Of a stretch of 64,000 nt of DNA, positions 36,971 through 45,213 are shown piece by piece. How positions within the stretch are numbered: position 1 is the stretch's first letter; the number at the start of each line of letters is the position of its first letter. The notes beneath the pieces are model-generated. The model had not been told where the DNA came from, searched no databases, and was given only the letters and a program-made list of their open reading frames with translations. A program made the position numbers and the translations under genes. Source of the stretch: Alistipes sp. (GTDB lineage: Bacteria > Bacteroidota > Bacteroidia > Bacteroidales > Rikenellaceae); contig JAFTWZ010000005.1 in NCBI GenBank assembly GCA_017465055.1, forward strand, positions 1 through 64,000, read 5' to 3'.

Positions 36971-37906
36971 TTAGTTATGCAGAGTACCTGTGTTAACCAC
37001 TGGCTGGGCAGCCTCATCGGCACACAACACCACGAGCAGGTTGCTGACCATAGCCGCCTTGCGCTCCTCGTCGAGCTCCACAACCTCCTCGGTAGAGAGG
37101 CGCTCAAGAGCAATCTTAACCATAGATACAGCACCCTCAACAATCTTCTCGCGAGCCGAGATTATAGCGTCTGCCTGCTGGCGACGTAGCATTGCTGCAG
37201 CAATCTCGGGAGCATAGGCAAGGTAGTTAAGGCGCGCCTCGATAACCTCGATACCTGCAATCGAGAGGCGGTCGTTAAGCTCGTCGGTGAGTCTGTCGTT
37301 AATCTCATCGCCACCCGAGCGAAGCGTTACCTCCTCGCTCTCGCCCTTAGTATTCTCGTCGTAGGCATACATACCTGCCACCTGACGCAGTGCCGAGTCG
37401 CTCTGCACGGCCACGAAGTTCTCCAAGACGTTCATACGCGTATTTGACGTTGTGCCAACAACCTCGGGAGCATCAATCTCGAATACAGCATTGTAGGCGC
37501 CATCGTTCTTAATCTTCCACACCACAACCAAGCCGATAAGGATAGGATTACCAGCCTTGTCGTTAACCTTGATGGGGTCGACATTGAGGTTGCGAGCACG
37601 CATAGATAGCTTCTTGGCGGTCATAAATGGGTTAATCCACCAAAAACCAGTGTCGTAGAACGTGCCACGATAGTTACCAAAGAAGAGCAGCACGCGCGAC
37701 TCGTTAGGCTCGAGCATAATATAGCCAAAGAGCATAATAAAGCTAATGATAGCCGTAGCAATAAGCGTAACAAGTGCCCATACAACAAACTCCTCGCTAT
37801 TGGCAAGCACCACGATAGAGTAGACCATTGCAGCAACAAGTGCAAGGTTTAAAACAAGAGCTACGAAGCCATTGAGCTTCCAACCAGAATAAGTGTAGTT
37901 TTTCAT
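36971..37906 (-). CDS. SPFH/Band 7 membrane protein (stomatin-like)
   Basis: A 311-residue protein. Two hydrophobic segments (about 12-33 and 40-62) precede the SPFH domain, visible as [26 protein letters not shown] and [17 protein letters not shown], followed by a helical region with [31 protein letters not shown] proteins form membrane microdomain scaffolds, often controlling proteases. It leads the operon with an Arc regulator, small membrane proteins and an S41 protease. A canonical promoter lies 150 bp upstream. Confidence 0.9.
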   Translation of the reverse strand: MKNYTYSGWKLNGFVALVLNLALVAAMVYSIVVLANSEEFVVWALVTLIATAIISFIMLFGYIMLEPNESRVLLFFGNYRGTFYDTGFWWINPFMTAKKLSMRARNLNVDPIKVNDKAGNPILIGLVVVWKIKNDGAYNAVFEIDAPEVVGTTSNTRMNVLENFVAVQSDSALRQVAGMYAYDENTKGESEEVTLRSGGDEINDRLTDELNDRLSIAGIEVIEARLNYLAYAPEIAAAMLRRQQADAIISAREKIVEGAVSMVKIALERLSTEEVVELDEERKAAMVSNLLVVLCADEAAQPVVNTGTLHN

Positions 37907-38055
37907 AGTCCTAAAGATTTAAAAGATTATACCTATATATAATAAAGTCCACTGCTACCCTATCACTGCCATCCGCCGCCGCAATCTGTTACAGCACCAC
38001 ACCCCAATACTCAGCGCTAAATGGCCTTGCGCGGTTTGATATCATTTTGATATCA

Positions 38056-38087
38056 CAAAGTTAGCACAAGGAAATTTAATATGCAAG
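38056..38087 (-). promoter_or_regulatory. SPFH operon promoter
   Basis: On the minus strand TTG (38084-38086), 20 bp of spacing, then TAACTTTG (38056-38063), followed by a leader of about 140 bp before the SPFH start. The leader shows no structure I recognise. Confidence 0.65.
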
Positions 38088-38132
38088 AAAAATTGGATAT
38101 TTTTTTTTGGGGGGGGTATGTGTGGAAGATAT

Positions 38133-38532
38133 TAAGAGTAGCTTAAGGGTAGTTCGCGCCTGCGGCGCTAAAGGGTAGAGCGCAGGCAAAGCCTGCTAAA
38201 GGGTAGTTAAGGGAGCAGGGCGGCCTCTGTGGCTTGCGCGTGATTTTTTAGAGACGAGAGAGACGCAGAGACGAAAGAGACAACAGGGAGACAGCAAGGT
38301 CGGTGCGGCTGAAGCATTGTCGCTGGCGTGAGGGTGGGTTACGATGAGTTGCTATGAGTTACTATGGGTTACTATGACAGCAGGGACAGTGCGTTAACCA
38401 CGTTGTCGCTAAACGTGATACTCGACTTCGTTGTCGTCCCTGCGTCTCTGTAGTCCCTGTGGTCTCTAAAATCCCTGTTGTCTCTATACCCTTTAGCACC
38501 GCAGGTGCGAACTACTCTTTCTACTACCCTTA
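38133..38532. repeat. MITE-like composite element with hairpin-bearing terminal inverted repeats
   Basis: The ends (38133-38177 and 38487-38532) are imperfect 45-bp inverted repeats containing GTAGTTCGCGCC...GGCGCTAAAGGGTA. Inside come a GCAGGC-AAA-GCCTGC hairpin, the end box GGCTTGCGCGTG, AGAGACG arm units, two cores (AAGCATTGTCGCTGG and GCGTTAACCACGTTGTCGCTAA), ACTCGACTTCGTTGTCG and the inverse CGTCTCTGTAGTCCCTG arm. It fills most of the 659-bp gap between the SPFH and lipid-kinase genes. A TTTTTTTTTGGGGGGGG run precedes it at about 38100. Confidence 0.85.
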
Positions 38533-38565
38533 CCGCTTTAGCGGTGGCCGCAAGGCCAAAAATCG

Positions 38566-39558
38566 CTAATTGTTCCTTACCTTGTCTAAGTAGGATTTAT
38601 TGACGATAACACGTACGACGCGATGCTTGACGCGCAGCTCGACAGGCGTGCCACCATAGAGCTCGCCATCAATCTCCAACGGAGTCTCGGGAGAGGACTC
38701 GATGCGAATCTTTCGGCCCTGGAGATGCTTAACGTGGCCGATAGAGTATATAGTACCATTGAAGAGGCGGCGGATGCGGAACACCACGTGCCACCAGTGC
38801 ACAGGGCGAATCATAGTGACATCCAACAGGCCATCGTCGGCAACAGCCGCAGGGAGCTGCTGGATACCACCACCGTTGTATCGACCTACACCGATAGCTA
38901 TACTGAAGAGTAGATCGTTGAAGACAAGGCGATCGTCGACCCATATCTTCACACCCGTAGCCTTATGCGAGAAGAATGAGCGCACGAGGCACCACATATA
39001 TCCTCCGCGACCGAGATAACCCTTAGCCTTACTCGTGAGTGTGCGCTCGATGACCTTAGCGTCGAAGCCGAGACCTGCAACATTGGCCATATAGCGCGTC
39101 TGGCGATACTTAGACTCCTCGTAGTCGATCTCGGCAACATCCTGCAAGAAGGTGTAACCCTCTTTGATGGCTCGGATAGCCTCGGAGTAGCGCGTGGGGA
39201 TGCCATACATACGTATCCAGTCGTTGCCCGTACCCGTAGATATCACCGCGATGGTGACCTCGGAGGGGTGTACGCTGCGCTGGATAAAGAGGCCGTTGAC
39301 GACCTCGTGAAGCGTGCCGTCGCCACCGACAACGATGATATGGCGGTAGCCCGACTCTATGGCCGACACCGTGAGCTCGGCAGCGTGGTGCTTATGCTCC
39401 GAAAAGACCGAGTCGTGCTGAATGCCGTTATCGCGCAACAGCTTAGAGATAAGCGGCAGGTCCGCCAACCCCCTACCTGAACCAGATACGGGGTTGACGA
39501 TAACAAACCACTTAACACCTGCCTCGACCGTAGGATGGTCTAAAGTCTGTTCTATCAT
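38566..39558 (-). CDS. Diacylglycerol-kinase-type lipid kinase (YegS/BmrU family)
   Basis: A 330-residue protein with the nucleotide-binding motifs NPVSGSGRG (about residues 22-30) and VGGDGTLHEVVNG (about 75-87), then GTGNDWIRMYGIP. This is the DAGK catalytic domain layout with a C-terminal beta domain (SPETPLEIDGELY). It probably phosphorylates a membrane lipid. It lies 33 bp after pepD on the same strand, and its stop is 34 bp from the edge of the composite repeat. Confidence 0.88.
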   Translation of the reverse strand: MIEQTLDHPTVEAGVKWFVIVNPVSGSGRGLADLPLISKLLRDNGIQHDSVFSEHKHHAAELTVSAIESGYRHIIVVGGDGTLHEVVNGLFIQRSVHPSEVTIAVISTGTGNDWIRMYGIPTRYSEAIRAIKEGYTFLQDVAEIDYEESKYRQTRYMANVAGLGFDAKVIERTLTSKAKGYLGRGGYMWCLVRSFFSHKATGVKIWVDDRLVFNDLLFSIAIGVGRYNGGGIQQLPAAVADDGLLDVTMIRPVHWWHVVFRIRRLFNGTIYSIGHVKHLQGRKIRIESSPETPLEIDGELYGGTPVELRVKHRVVRVIVNKSYLDKVRNN

Positions 39559-39591
39559 AACGCAAATGCTTATGACGACACCTGTGTGCGA

Positions 39592-41052
39592 CTACTTGCG
39601 TGGCGCGTTACGGAGCGTGTTGCAGAGGAAGTCGTAGAACTTCTCGACAGAGGCGATATTCACCTTCTCATCTGGAGAGTGTGGGTAGCAGATGGTAGGG
39701 CCAAACGAAATCATATCCATACCTGGATACTTCGCGCCGATGATACCACACTCGAGGCCTGCGTGGATAGCAGTAACGGCAGGCTTAACACCGTAGAGCT
39801 TCTCGTACGACTCGAGCATAGTGTGCAAGATAGGCGACTTCATATTTGGATTCCAGCCGCTATATGAGCCTGTAAGCTCGACATCGGCACCTGCAAGCTC
39901 GAAGACAGATGATATAGCACCTGCAAGCTCACCCTTCTCGGTATCTACCGACGAGCGAATGAGGCACTGAACCTTGATGGTAGAGCCATCAGAGGATACA
40001 ATAGCGAGGTTAGAAGAGGTCTGAACCAAGCCCTCCATAGCGACAGACATACGCTGCACGCCGTTAGGACAGCCACAGATAGCGCGGATAAGCGAGTGCG
40101 ACTCGAGGTGTGGAATGATAACCTTAGGACACTCGATAGGCTCGGCAAAGATCTCGATAGAGTCCTCGATACCCTCAAACTCCTTGATGATAATCTTCTC
40201 GTAAGACTTAACATTAGCCTCGAAGATAGCCTTCTCGGCCTCGCGAACAACGACAACTGCCCAAGCCTCGCGTGGGATAGCGTTACGCATATTACCACCC
40301 TCGACCGATGCAAGCTCAAGGCCGTAAGACTCGGTCTCCTGGCGCAACAGACGGAAGAGCACCTTGTTGGCATTAGCACGCTGAGTGCCAATCTGGATAC
40401 CCGAGTGACCACCCTTAAGACCCTTAACCGTAACTTTATATGCCGCGAACTTACCCTCAAGAGCCTGCTCGCGATACTTCATAGTGACGTTCACGTCCAT
40501 ACCACCAGCACAGCCTACGTACAACTCACCCTCGGTCTCAGAGTCGAGGTTAAGCAGGATATCACCCTTGAGCATACCGCCCTGAAGGCCGAAAGCACCA
40601 TCCATACCAGTCTCCTCGGTAGCCGTAAAGAGGCACTCCAATGGACCGTGTACAAGGTCGGCATCCTCCATAGCCGCCATAGCAGCTGCAAGGCCGATAC
40701 CGTTGTCAGCGCCAAGCGTTGTGCCGTTAGCCGTAACCCACTCTCCATCGATATAAGCCTCGATAGGGTCGGTCGAGAAGTTAAACACCGTATCGTTGTT
40801 CTTCTGTGGCACCATATCGGTGTGTGCCTGGAGAATGATACCCTTACGGTCCTCCATACCTGGCGATGCAGGCTTGTAGACGTAGACGTTCTGCGCCTGG
40901 TCAATCTTATGCTCGAGGCCAAGCTCCTCGGCCCACTTTACGATATATGCGCGGATGGCATCCTCCTCGTGCGAAGGGTGTGGGATGTTACAAATCTCAG
41001 CAAAGTGCTTCCACACCAATGCTGGCTTCAAACCTTTCAAATTCTTGTCCAT
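39592..41052 (-). CDS. pepD: Aminoacyl-histidine dipeptidase (M20 family)
   Basis: A 486-residue zinc peptidase. The metal ligands appear in LQAHTDMVPQK (about residue 77), GADNGIG (about 115), TATEETGMDGA (about 146) and the late HAGLECGIIGAK (about 430). These and the length fit the PepD/carnosinase branch, which cleaves X-His dipeptides. The N terminus has the usual PALVWKHFAEICNIPHPS. It is cytosolic (no signal peptide) and is followed by the lipid kinase gene. Confidence 0.95.
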   Translation of the reverse strand: MDKNLKGLKPALVWKHFAEICNIPHPSHEEDAIRAYIVKWAEELGLEHKIDQAQNVYVYKPASPGMEDRKGIILQAHTDMVPQKNNDTVFNFSTDPIEAYIDGEWVTANGTTLGADNGIGLAAAMAAMEDADLVHGPLECLFTATEETGMDGAFGLQGGMLKGDILLNLDSETEGELYVGCAGGMDVNVTMKYREQALEGKFAAYKVTVKGLKGGHSGIQIGTQRANANKVLFRLLRQETESYGLELASVEGGNMRNAIPREAWAVVVVREAEKAIFEANVKSYEKIIIKEFEGIEDSIEIFAEPIECPKVIIPHLESHSLIRAICGCPNGVQRMSVAMEGLVQTSSNLAIVSSDGSTIKVQCLIRSSVDTEKGELAGAISSVFELAGADVELTGSYSGWNPNMKSPILHTMLESYEKLYGVKPAVTAIHAGLECGIIGAKYPGMDMISFGPTICYPHSPDEKVNIASVEKFYDFLCNTLRNAPRK

Positions 41053-41109
41053 ATTAGTTTTGTTTTAGTTGATTATTGATTTATCTATCTATGTTTTAAC
41101 ACATTTATA

Positions 41110-42114
41110 CTATCTATCGGGTCTATCGCCTCGGTCCGTTCTCAAGCCATTCTCTAACTCCTCGCGCTTATCGAAGGCCTCGACGATATACTTTACAAGC
41201 TGGTGGCGCACGATATCACGCTTGTCGAACTCGACTATACCTATACCGCTAATATCGGCAAGGGTCGACATCGCCCTCTGCAGACCACTATCCGAGCGGC
41301 GAGGCAGGTCTATCTGCGTGATATCGCCCGTAACCACAAACTTAGCATTGCGGCCCATACGCGTAAGGAACATCTTTATCTGCGAGAGCGTAGTATTCTG
41401 CGCCTCATCCAGAATAACAAAGGCGTTGTCGAGCGTGCGACCACGCATATAGGCCAGCGGAGCTATCTGCACCGTGCCCTCCTCAAGGAACTTCTGCAAC
41501 TTGGCCGCAGGAATCATATCGCCCAGAGCATCGTACAACGGCTGTAAGTATGGGTCGAGCTTCTCCTTCATATCGCCAGGCAGGAAGCCGAGCTTCTCGC
41601 CAGCCTCAACGGCAGGGCGAGTGAGGATTATGCGCCTCACCTCGCGCTCCTTAAGTGCTCGCACAGCAAGTGCAATGGCCGTATATGTCTTACCCGAGCC
41701 CGCAGGGCCTACGGCAAAGAGCAGGTCGTTCTTCTCGGCCAACTTAACCAAACGCTGCTGGTTGACAGTACGAGCACGTATTATCGCACCATTGTTACCG
41801 TAGACGATAACATCCTTATCGACGGCTGGAGGCTCGGCCGAGAGCTCGGCGATGCTCGACGAGAAGGCCTGCGACACCACCTCCGAGGATATATGTCCAT
41901 ACTTTATATAGTAATCTACCAGAGCATTCATACGTCGCTCGAAAGCCGCCACGTCGCTCTTAGCACCGAGAGCCTTTATCTTATCGCCACGCGCCACTAT
42001 CTTAACCTTGGGGCATAGCTCGCGCATCTGCTCGAGGTATGCATCCTGCGCGCCATACAACTCTCGGGCATCGACACCCTCAACCAATATCTCCTTTGCT
42101 ATCTGTTCACTCAT
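41110..42114 (-). CDS. PhoH-family ATPase (YbeZ-like)
   Basis: A 334-residue protein with Walker A GPAGSGKTYTAIALAV (about residues 135-150), Walker B FVILDEAQNT (about 231-240) and an N-terminal KH-like region. It belongs to the PhoH/YbeZ group, linked in other bacteria to ribosome and RNA maturation together with YbeY; no ybeY is seen here. It starts 37 bp after the outer-membrane protein gene and ends 57 bp before pepD. Confidence 0.93.
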   Translation of the reverse strand: MSEQIAKEILVEGVDARELYGAQDAYLEQMRELCPKVKIVARGDKIKALGAKSDVAAFERRMNALVDYYIKYGHISSEVVSQAFSSSIAELSAEPPAVDKDVIVYGNNGAIIRARTVNQQRLVKLAEKNDLLFAVGPAGSGKTYTAIALAVRALKEREVRRIILTRPAVEAGEKLGFLPGDMKEKLDPYLQPLYDALGDMIPAAKLQKFLEEGTVQIAPLAYMRGRTLDNAFVILDEAQNTTLSQIKMFLTRMGRNAKFVVTGDITQIDLPRRSDSGLQRAMSTLADISGIGIVEFDKRDIVRHQLVKYIVEAFDKREELENGLRTDRGDRPDR

Positions 42115-42151
42115 ATACAGTTATCACACATTCATTTTTTCACATCTACGA

Positions 42152-42883
42152 TTAGAAGAGTATCGTCACGCCAGCCATTACCCTATCGTAGCGAGTCTCG
42201 AACTCGAGGCCAGGACTCTGGGGCGAGCCACCAAACTGGTTGAGCCTATTCTTTGCCGAATAGACATAGCGCGCATCGATAAGGAAGTGACGACCCAAGC
42301 CCACCGAGATACCTGCCGTAAGGGCCCACGAGGGTGCTGCGCCGCCAAACATCATAACCTCGCCCGAATCGGTATACTCACCCTTAGCGAGCACCGTAAA
42401 CATTGGGCCTGCATTTACCCTCAGACGACCGTTGAACGCTCGCAACGAGAGCAGCAGCGGAATATCAACCGTAGAGGTGCGCACGCGGTGCTCATCATAC
42501 TTCGTGGCCACGTCTATCGAGCCACCAGAGTAGTATATCTTCATCTCGAGGGCCACGACTCGCCCAAAGCATACAGCCATATCTAAATGGCCCTGGAAGC
42601 CTATACGCGGTGCGAGGCTAAGGCCTGCAGCAGCAACCGACTCAGTGACGATAGGCTCGGCAATGGTATAGACACCTCCGACACCTATACCCCACTCGGT
42701 ATGCACTCGGCTACGTTGGCTCTTAACCTCGTAGCCCGAGTAGTCAAGTTGATGGTTGTGGCTATGGTCGTGGTGGTGACTATGGTCGTGCGTATGGCTT
42801 TGCGCCTGCACACCAAACCCGAAACCGCCACACAGCGCTACAACTAAGACGAAAACCAATACTCTTGCTACACTCCTCATCAC
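42152..42883 (-). CDS. Outer-membrane barrel (PorT/OmpW-like) with His-rich N terminus
   Basis: A 243-residue protein. After the signal peptide (about residues 1-28, ending GVQAQ) comes a His/Asp cluster, SHTHDHSHHHDHSHNH, then alternating strands and a C-terminal TILF. Small porin-like barrels of this size are common in Bacteroidetes. The His cluster could bind metal such as zinc or nickel (inference). A canonical promoter lies upstream and phoH follows by 37 bp. Confidence 0.78.
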   Translation of the reverse strand: MMRSVARVLVFVLVVALCGGFGFGVQAQSHTHDHSHHHDHSHNHQLDYSGYEVKSQRSRVHTEWGIGVGGVYTIAEPIVTESVAAAGLSLAPRIGFQGHLDMAVCFGRVVALEMKIYYSGGSIDVATKYDEHRVRTSTVDIPLLLSLRAFNGRLRVNAGPMFTVLAKGEYTDSGEVMMFGGAAPSWALTAGISVGLGRHFLIDARYVYSAKNRLNQFGGSPQSPGLEFETRYDRVMAGVTILF

Positions 42884-42936
42884 TCTCTATTATCGTTATT
42901 CTACAACATATCGGGCATTTTGCCACGATAATCCTT

Positions 42937-42968
42937 CAAAGATACTCATTTTAACTAAATAAACCAAA
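42937..42968 (-). promoter_or_regulatory. Promoter of the His-rich outer-membrane protein gene
   Basis: On the minus strand TTTG (42965-42968), 20 bp, then TATCTTTG (42937-42944), a full match; the start codon is about 53 bp further on. Confidence 0.75.
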
Positions 42969-43059
42969 TTATTGAGAAAATATTTTATTTAGAAGCGATT
43001 TCTTTTGGGGTTGAACAGGAGAGGACAGCAAGTGAAAGAGACTGGAGTAGGGAGGGTTT

Positions 43060-43410
43060 GAGAGACTGCAGAGACGCAGAGACTACAGAGACGCAGGGAA
43101 ATTAGAGACCGCAGAGACGCAGAGACTACAGAGACGCAGAGAAAGCAGAGACAGCAGAGACGCAGAGACGCAGAGACAACAGAGAAAGATGATACCCGAC
43201 TTCGTTGTTGTCCCTTTCGTCTCTTTCGTCTCTCTCGTCCCTTTCGTCTCTCTCGTTCCTTTCGTCTCTTCTGTCCCTTCCGTCTCTTTCGTTCCTTTCG
43301 TTCCTTTCGTTCCTTTCGTCTCTTTCGTCTCTTTCGTCTCTTCCGTCTCTTCCGTCTCTTCCGTCTTTATCATCTCTCATTCCTTCCATCTCTCTCGTCC
43401 CTAAGAAAAC
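43060..43410. repeat. Core-and-arm intergenic repeat element (AGAGAC class, long arms)
   Basis: The left arm (43060-43184) is a run of 8-9 bp units AGAGACGC, AGAGACTAC and relatives. The core AAAGATGATACCCGACTTCG (about 43185-43204) follows. The right arm (43208-43400) has some 20 9-bp units GTCTCTTTC/GTCCCTTTC, and the end box is CACGCACAAGCC. The gap between the barrel gene and der (667 bp) contains this element and the promoters on each side and nothing else. Open frames in it encode only KETKGTKE-type repeats and are not genes. Confidence 0.9.
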
Positions 43411-43444
43411 ACGCACAAGCCCTTCCTTCCACTCACAACCAATA

Positions 43445-43474
43445 TTGCTAATTGAAAACTTTTTACTACCTTTG
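43445..43474 (+). promoter_or_regulatory. der promoter
   Basis: TTG (43445-43447), 19 bp, then TACCTTTG (43467-43474). The der start codon is 77 bp downstream. Confidence 0.65.
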
Positions 43475-43550
43475 TGCCGTTGTATGCGCCTATGTGGGTG
43501 CGACGACCACAGAGACGAATATAGAAAAACCGATAATAGAGTACAGATTT

Positions 43551-44855
43551 ATGAGTTTGGTAGCAATCGTAGGTCGCCCAAATGTGGGCAAGTCAACACT
43601 TTTTAACCGCCTTGTAGGTCAGCGCCAGGCCATCGTCGACGAGACGGCCGGCACAACGCGCGACCGACACTATGGCAAAACCGACTGGAACGGTAAAGAG
43701 TTCTCAGTTATCGACACTGGTGGCTACACCGTAAACTCCGAAGATATATTCGAGGACGAGATTCGCCGCCAGGTGATGCTCGCAATAGAGGAGGCCGACC
43801 TCATACTATTTCTCGTAGAGGTGCGCACAGGAATCACCGACCTCGACATGATGATGGCCGATATCCTGCGCCGCTCGGGAAAGAGGGTGATGCTCGTATG
43901 TAACAAGGTCGACACCTACGACCTCATCTACTTCTCGCACGAGTTCCACGCTCTGGGTCTCGGCGAGCCATACTGCATAAGCTCGATGTCGGGAAGTGGC
44001 ACGGGCGATATGATGGACGCCATACTGGCAAACCTCCCCGAGGACACCACCGCCGAGTACGACGCCTCGCTGCCACGCATAGCCATCGTAGGTCGCCCAA
44101 ATGTAGGCAAGTCGTCGATGACAAATGCTTTATTGGGTCAAGAGCGTAACATCGTGACCAACGTTGCGGGCACTACGCGCGACTCGATACACACGCGATA
44201 TAACATGTACGGCATGGACTTCTACCTTATCGACACGGCAGGTATGCGTAAGAAGGGTAAGGTCACCGAGGACTTGGAGTTCTACTCGGTGATGCGCTCG
44301 ATACGCGCCATCGAGAACTCCGACGTCTGCATCCTTATGCTCGACGCTGAGCAGGGCATAGAGTCGCAGGATCTGAATATCCACAACCTCATAGTACGCA
44401 ACCGCAAAGGATGTGTAATAGTGGTAAATAAGTGGGACTTGGTGGAGAAGGATAGCAACACTATGAAGGTGTGGCGCGAGTTCCTCGAGAAGAAGCTCGC
44501 ACCGTTTAGCGACATACCCATCATCTTCACCTCGGTGATTAACAAGCAGCGTATCCTCGATGTTCTGCAGGCCGCAATACGCGTATACCAGTCGCGCAAG
44601 CGCCGCATCTCGACCTCGGAGCTCAACGACTTCTTCCTGCCTCTTATCGAGAATTATCCTCCCGCTGCAACGAAGGGCAAGTATATAAAAATCAAGTATG
44701 TAACACAGTTACCTACACCAACACCTCAGTTTGCATTCTTCGTAAACCTACCCCAGTATATCAAGGAGTCGTACCGTCGTTTCTTGGAGAACAAGTTGCG
44801 CGAAGAGTGGGACTTCTCGGGTGTACCTATTCAGATTTATTTTAGACAGAAGTAG
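43551..44855 (+). CDS. der: GTPase Der (EngA), ribosome assembly
   Basis: A 434-residue protein with two tandem GTPase domains. The first begins at once ([13 protein letters not shown], residues 4-16, then DTGGY) and the second near residue 180 ([29 protein letters not shown]), followed by the KH-like domain ending [10 protein letters not shown]. Der is needed for large-subunit assembly. I chose the ATG at 43551 because it places the first P-loop where it always lies; the open frame upstream starts only with a TTG inside the promoter. Confidence 0.97.
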   Translation: MSLVAIVGRPNVGKSTLFNRLVGQRQAIVDETAGTTRDRHYGKTDWNGKEFSVIDTGGYTVNSEDIFEDEIRRQVMLAIEEADLILFLVEVRTGITDLDMMMADILRRSGKRVMLVCNKVDTYDLIYFSHEFHALGLGEPYCISSMSGSGTGDMMDAILANLPEDTTAEYDASLPRIAIVGRPNVGKSSMTNALLGQERNIVTNVAGTTRDSIHTRYNMYGMDFYLIDTAGMRKKGKVTEDLEFYSVMRSIRAIENSDVCILMLDAEQGIESQDLNIHNLIVRNRKGCVIVVNKWDLVEKDSNTMKVWREFLEKKLAPFSDIPIIFTSVINKQRILDVLQAAIRVYQSRKRRISTSELNDFFLPLIENYPPAATKGKYIKIKYVTQLPTPTPQFAFFVNLPQYIKESYRRFLENKLREEWDFSGVPIQIYFRQK

Positions 44856-44874
44856 CAGGCTGGAGCGTGGGGGT

Positions 44875-45065
44875 TCGATGAGGTTCGATGGGATTCGATG
44901 GGTCAAAATGAGTTAAAATGAGTTAAAATGGGTTAAAATGGGTTACTATGTATGCAAGGTTAACGTTTAAACTTCCTGTCATAGAAACCCATAGTAACCC
45001 ATAGTAACCCATAGTCACTCATAGAAAATCATAGTAACTCACAGTATCTCACAGTATCTCACGCC
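44875..45065. repeat. Core-and-arm intergenic repeat element (10-bp class)
   Basis: The left arm has GTTCGATGAG and AATGAGTTAA/AATGGGTTAA units, the core is AGGTTAACGTTTAAAC (44956-44971), and the right arm has CATAGTAACC units. It shares its core with the elements at 6.1 and 18.1 kb. It occupies the gap after der. Confidence 0.85.
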
Positions 45066-45097
45066 TTTTTCTATAATTTTAGACCGCAAGATAGAAA

Positions 45098-45132
45098 TAT
45101 CTTTGCAATTATATTTTTTTTTACTACTTTTG
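45098..45132 (+). promoter_or_regulatory. Promoter of the surface-lipoprotein operon
   Basis: TATCTTTG (45098-45105) and TACTTTTG (45125-45132) are spaced so that the TTTG of the first serves as the -33 element of the second (19 bp between). The start codon lies about 80 bp downstream, after an A/T-rich leader. Confidence 0.65.
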
Positions 45133-45213
45133 CCGCCAGATACCACATAAGGTATCGAGAATATTGGTGTGTAAACAAACAACTAAAATTTTTAACCTAA
45201 CAAACCTTTAACA

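Noticed and set aside
43060..43410. CRISPR array.
   Set aside because: The units are 8-9 bp, contiguous and degenerate, with no spacers and no cas genes nearby.
43083..43606. Open frames encoding KETKGTKETEGT-like and SLSSLSSLSS-like proteins.
   Set aside because: They are translations of the 8-9 bp repeat arms and have no start or family support.
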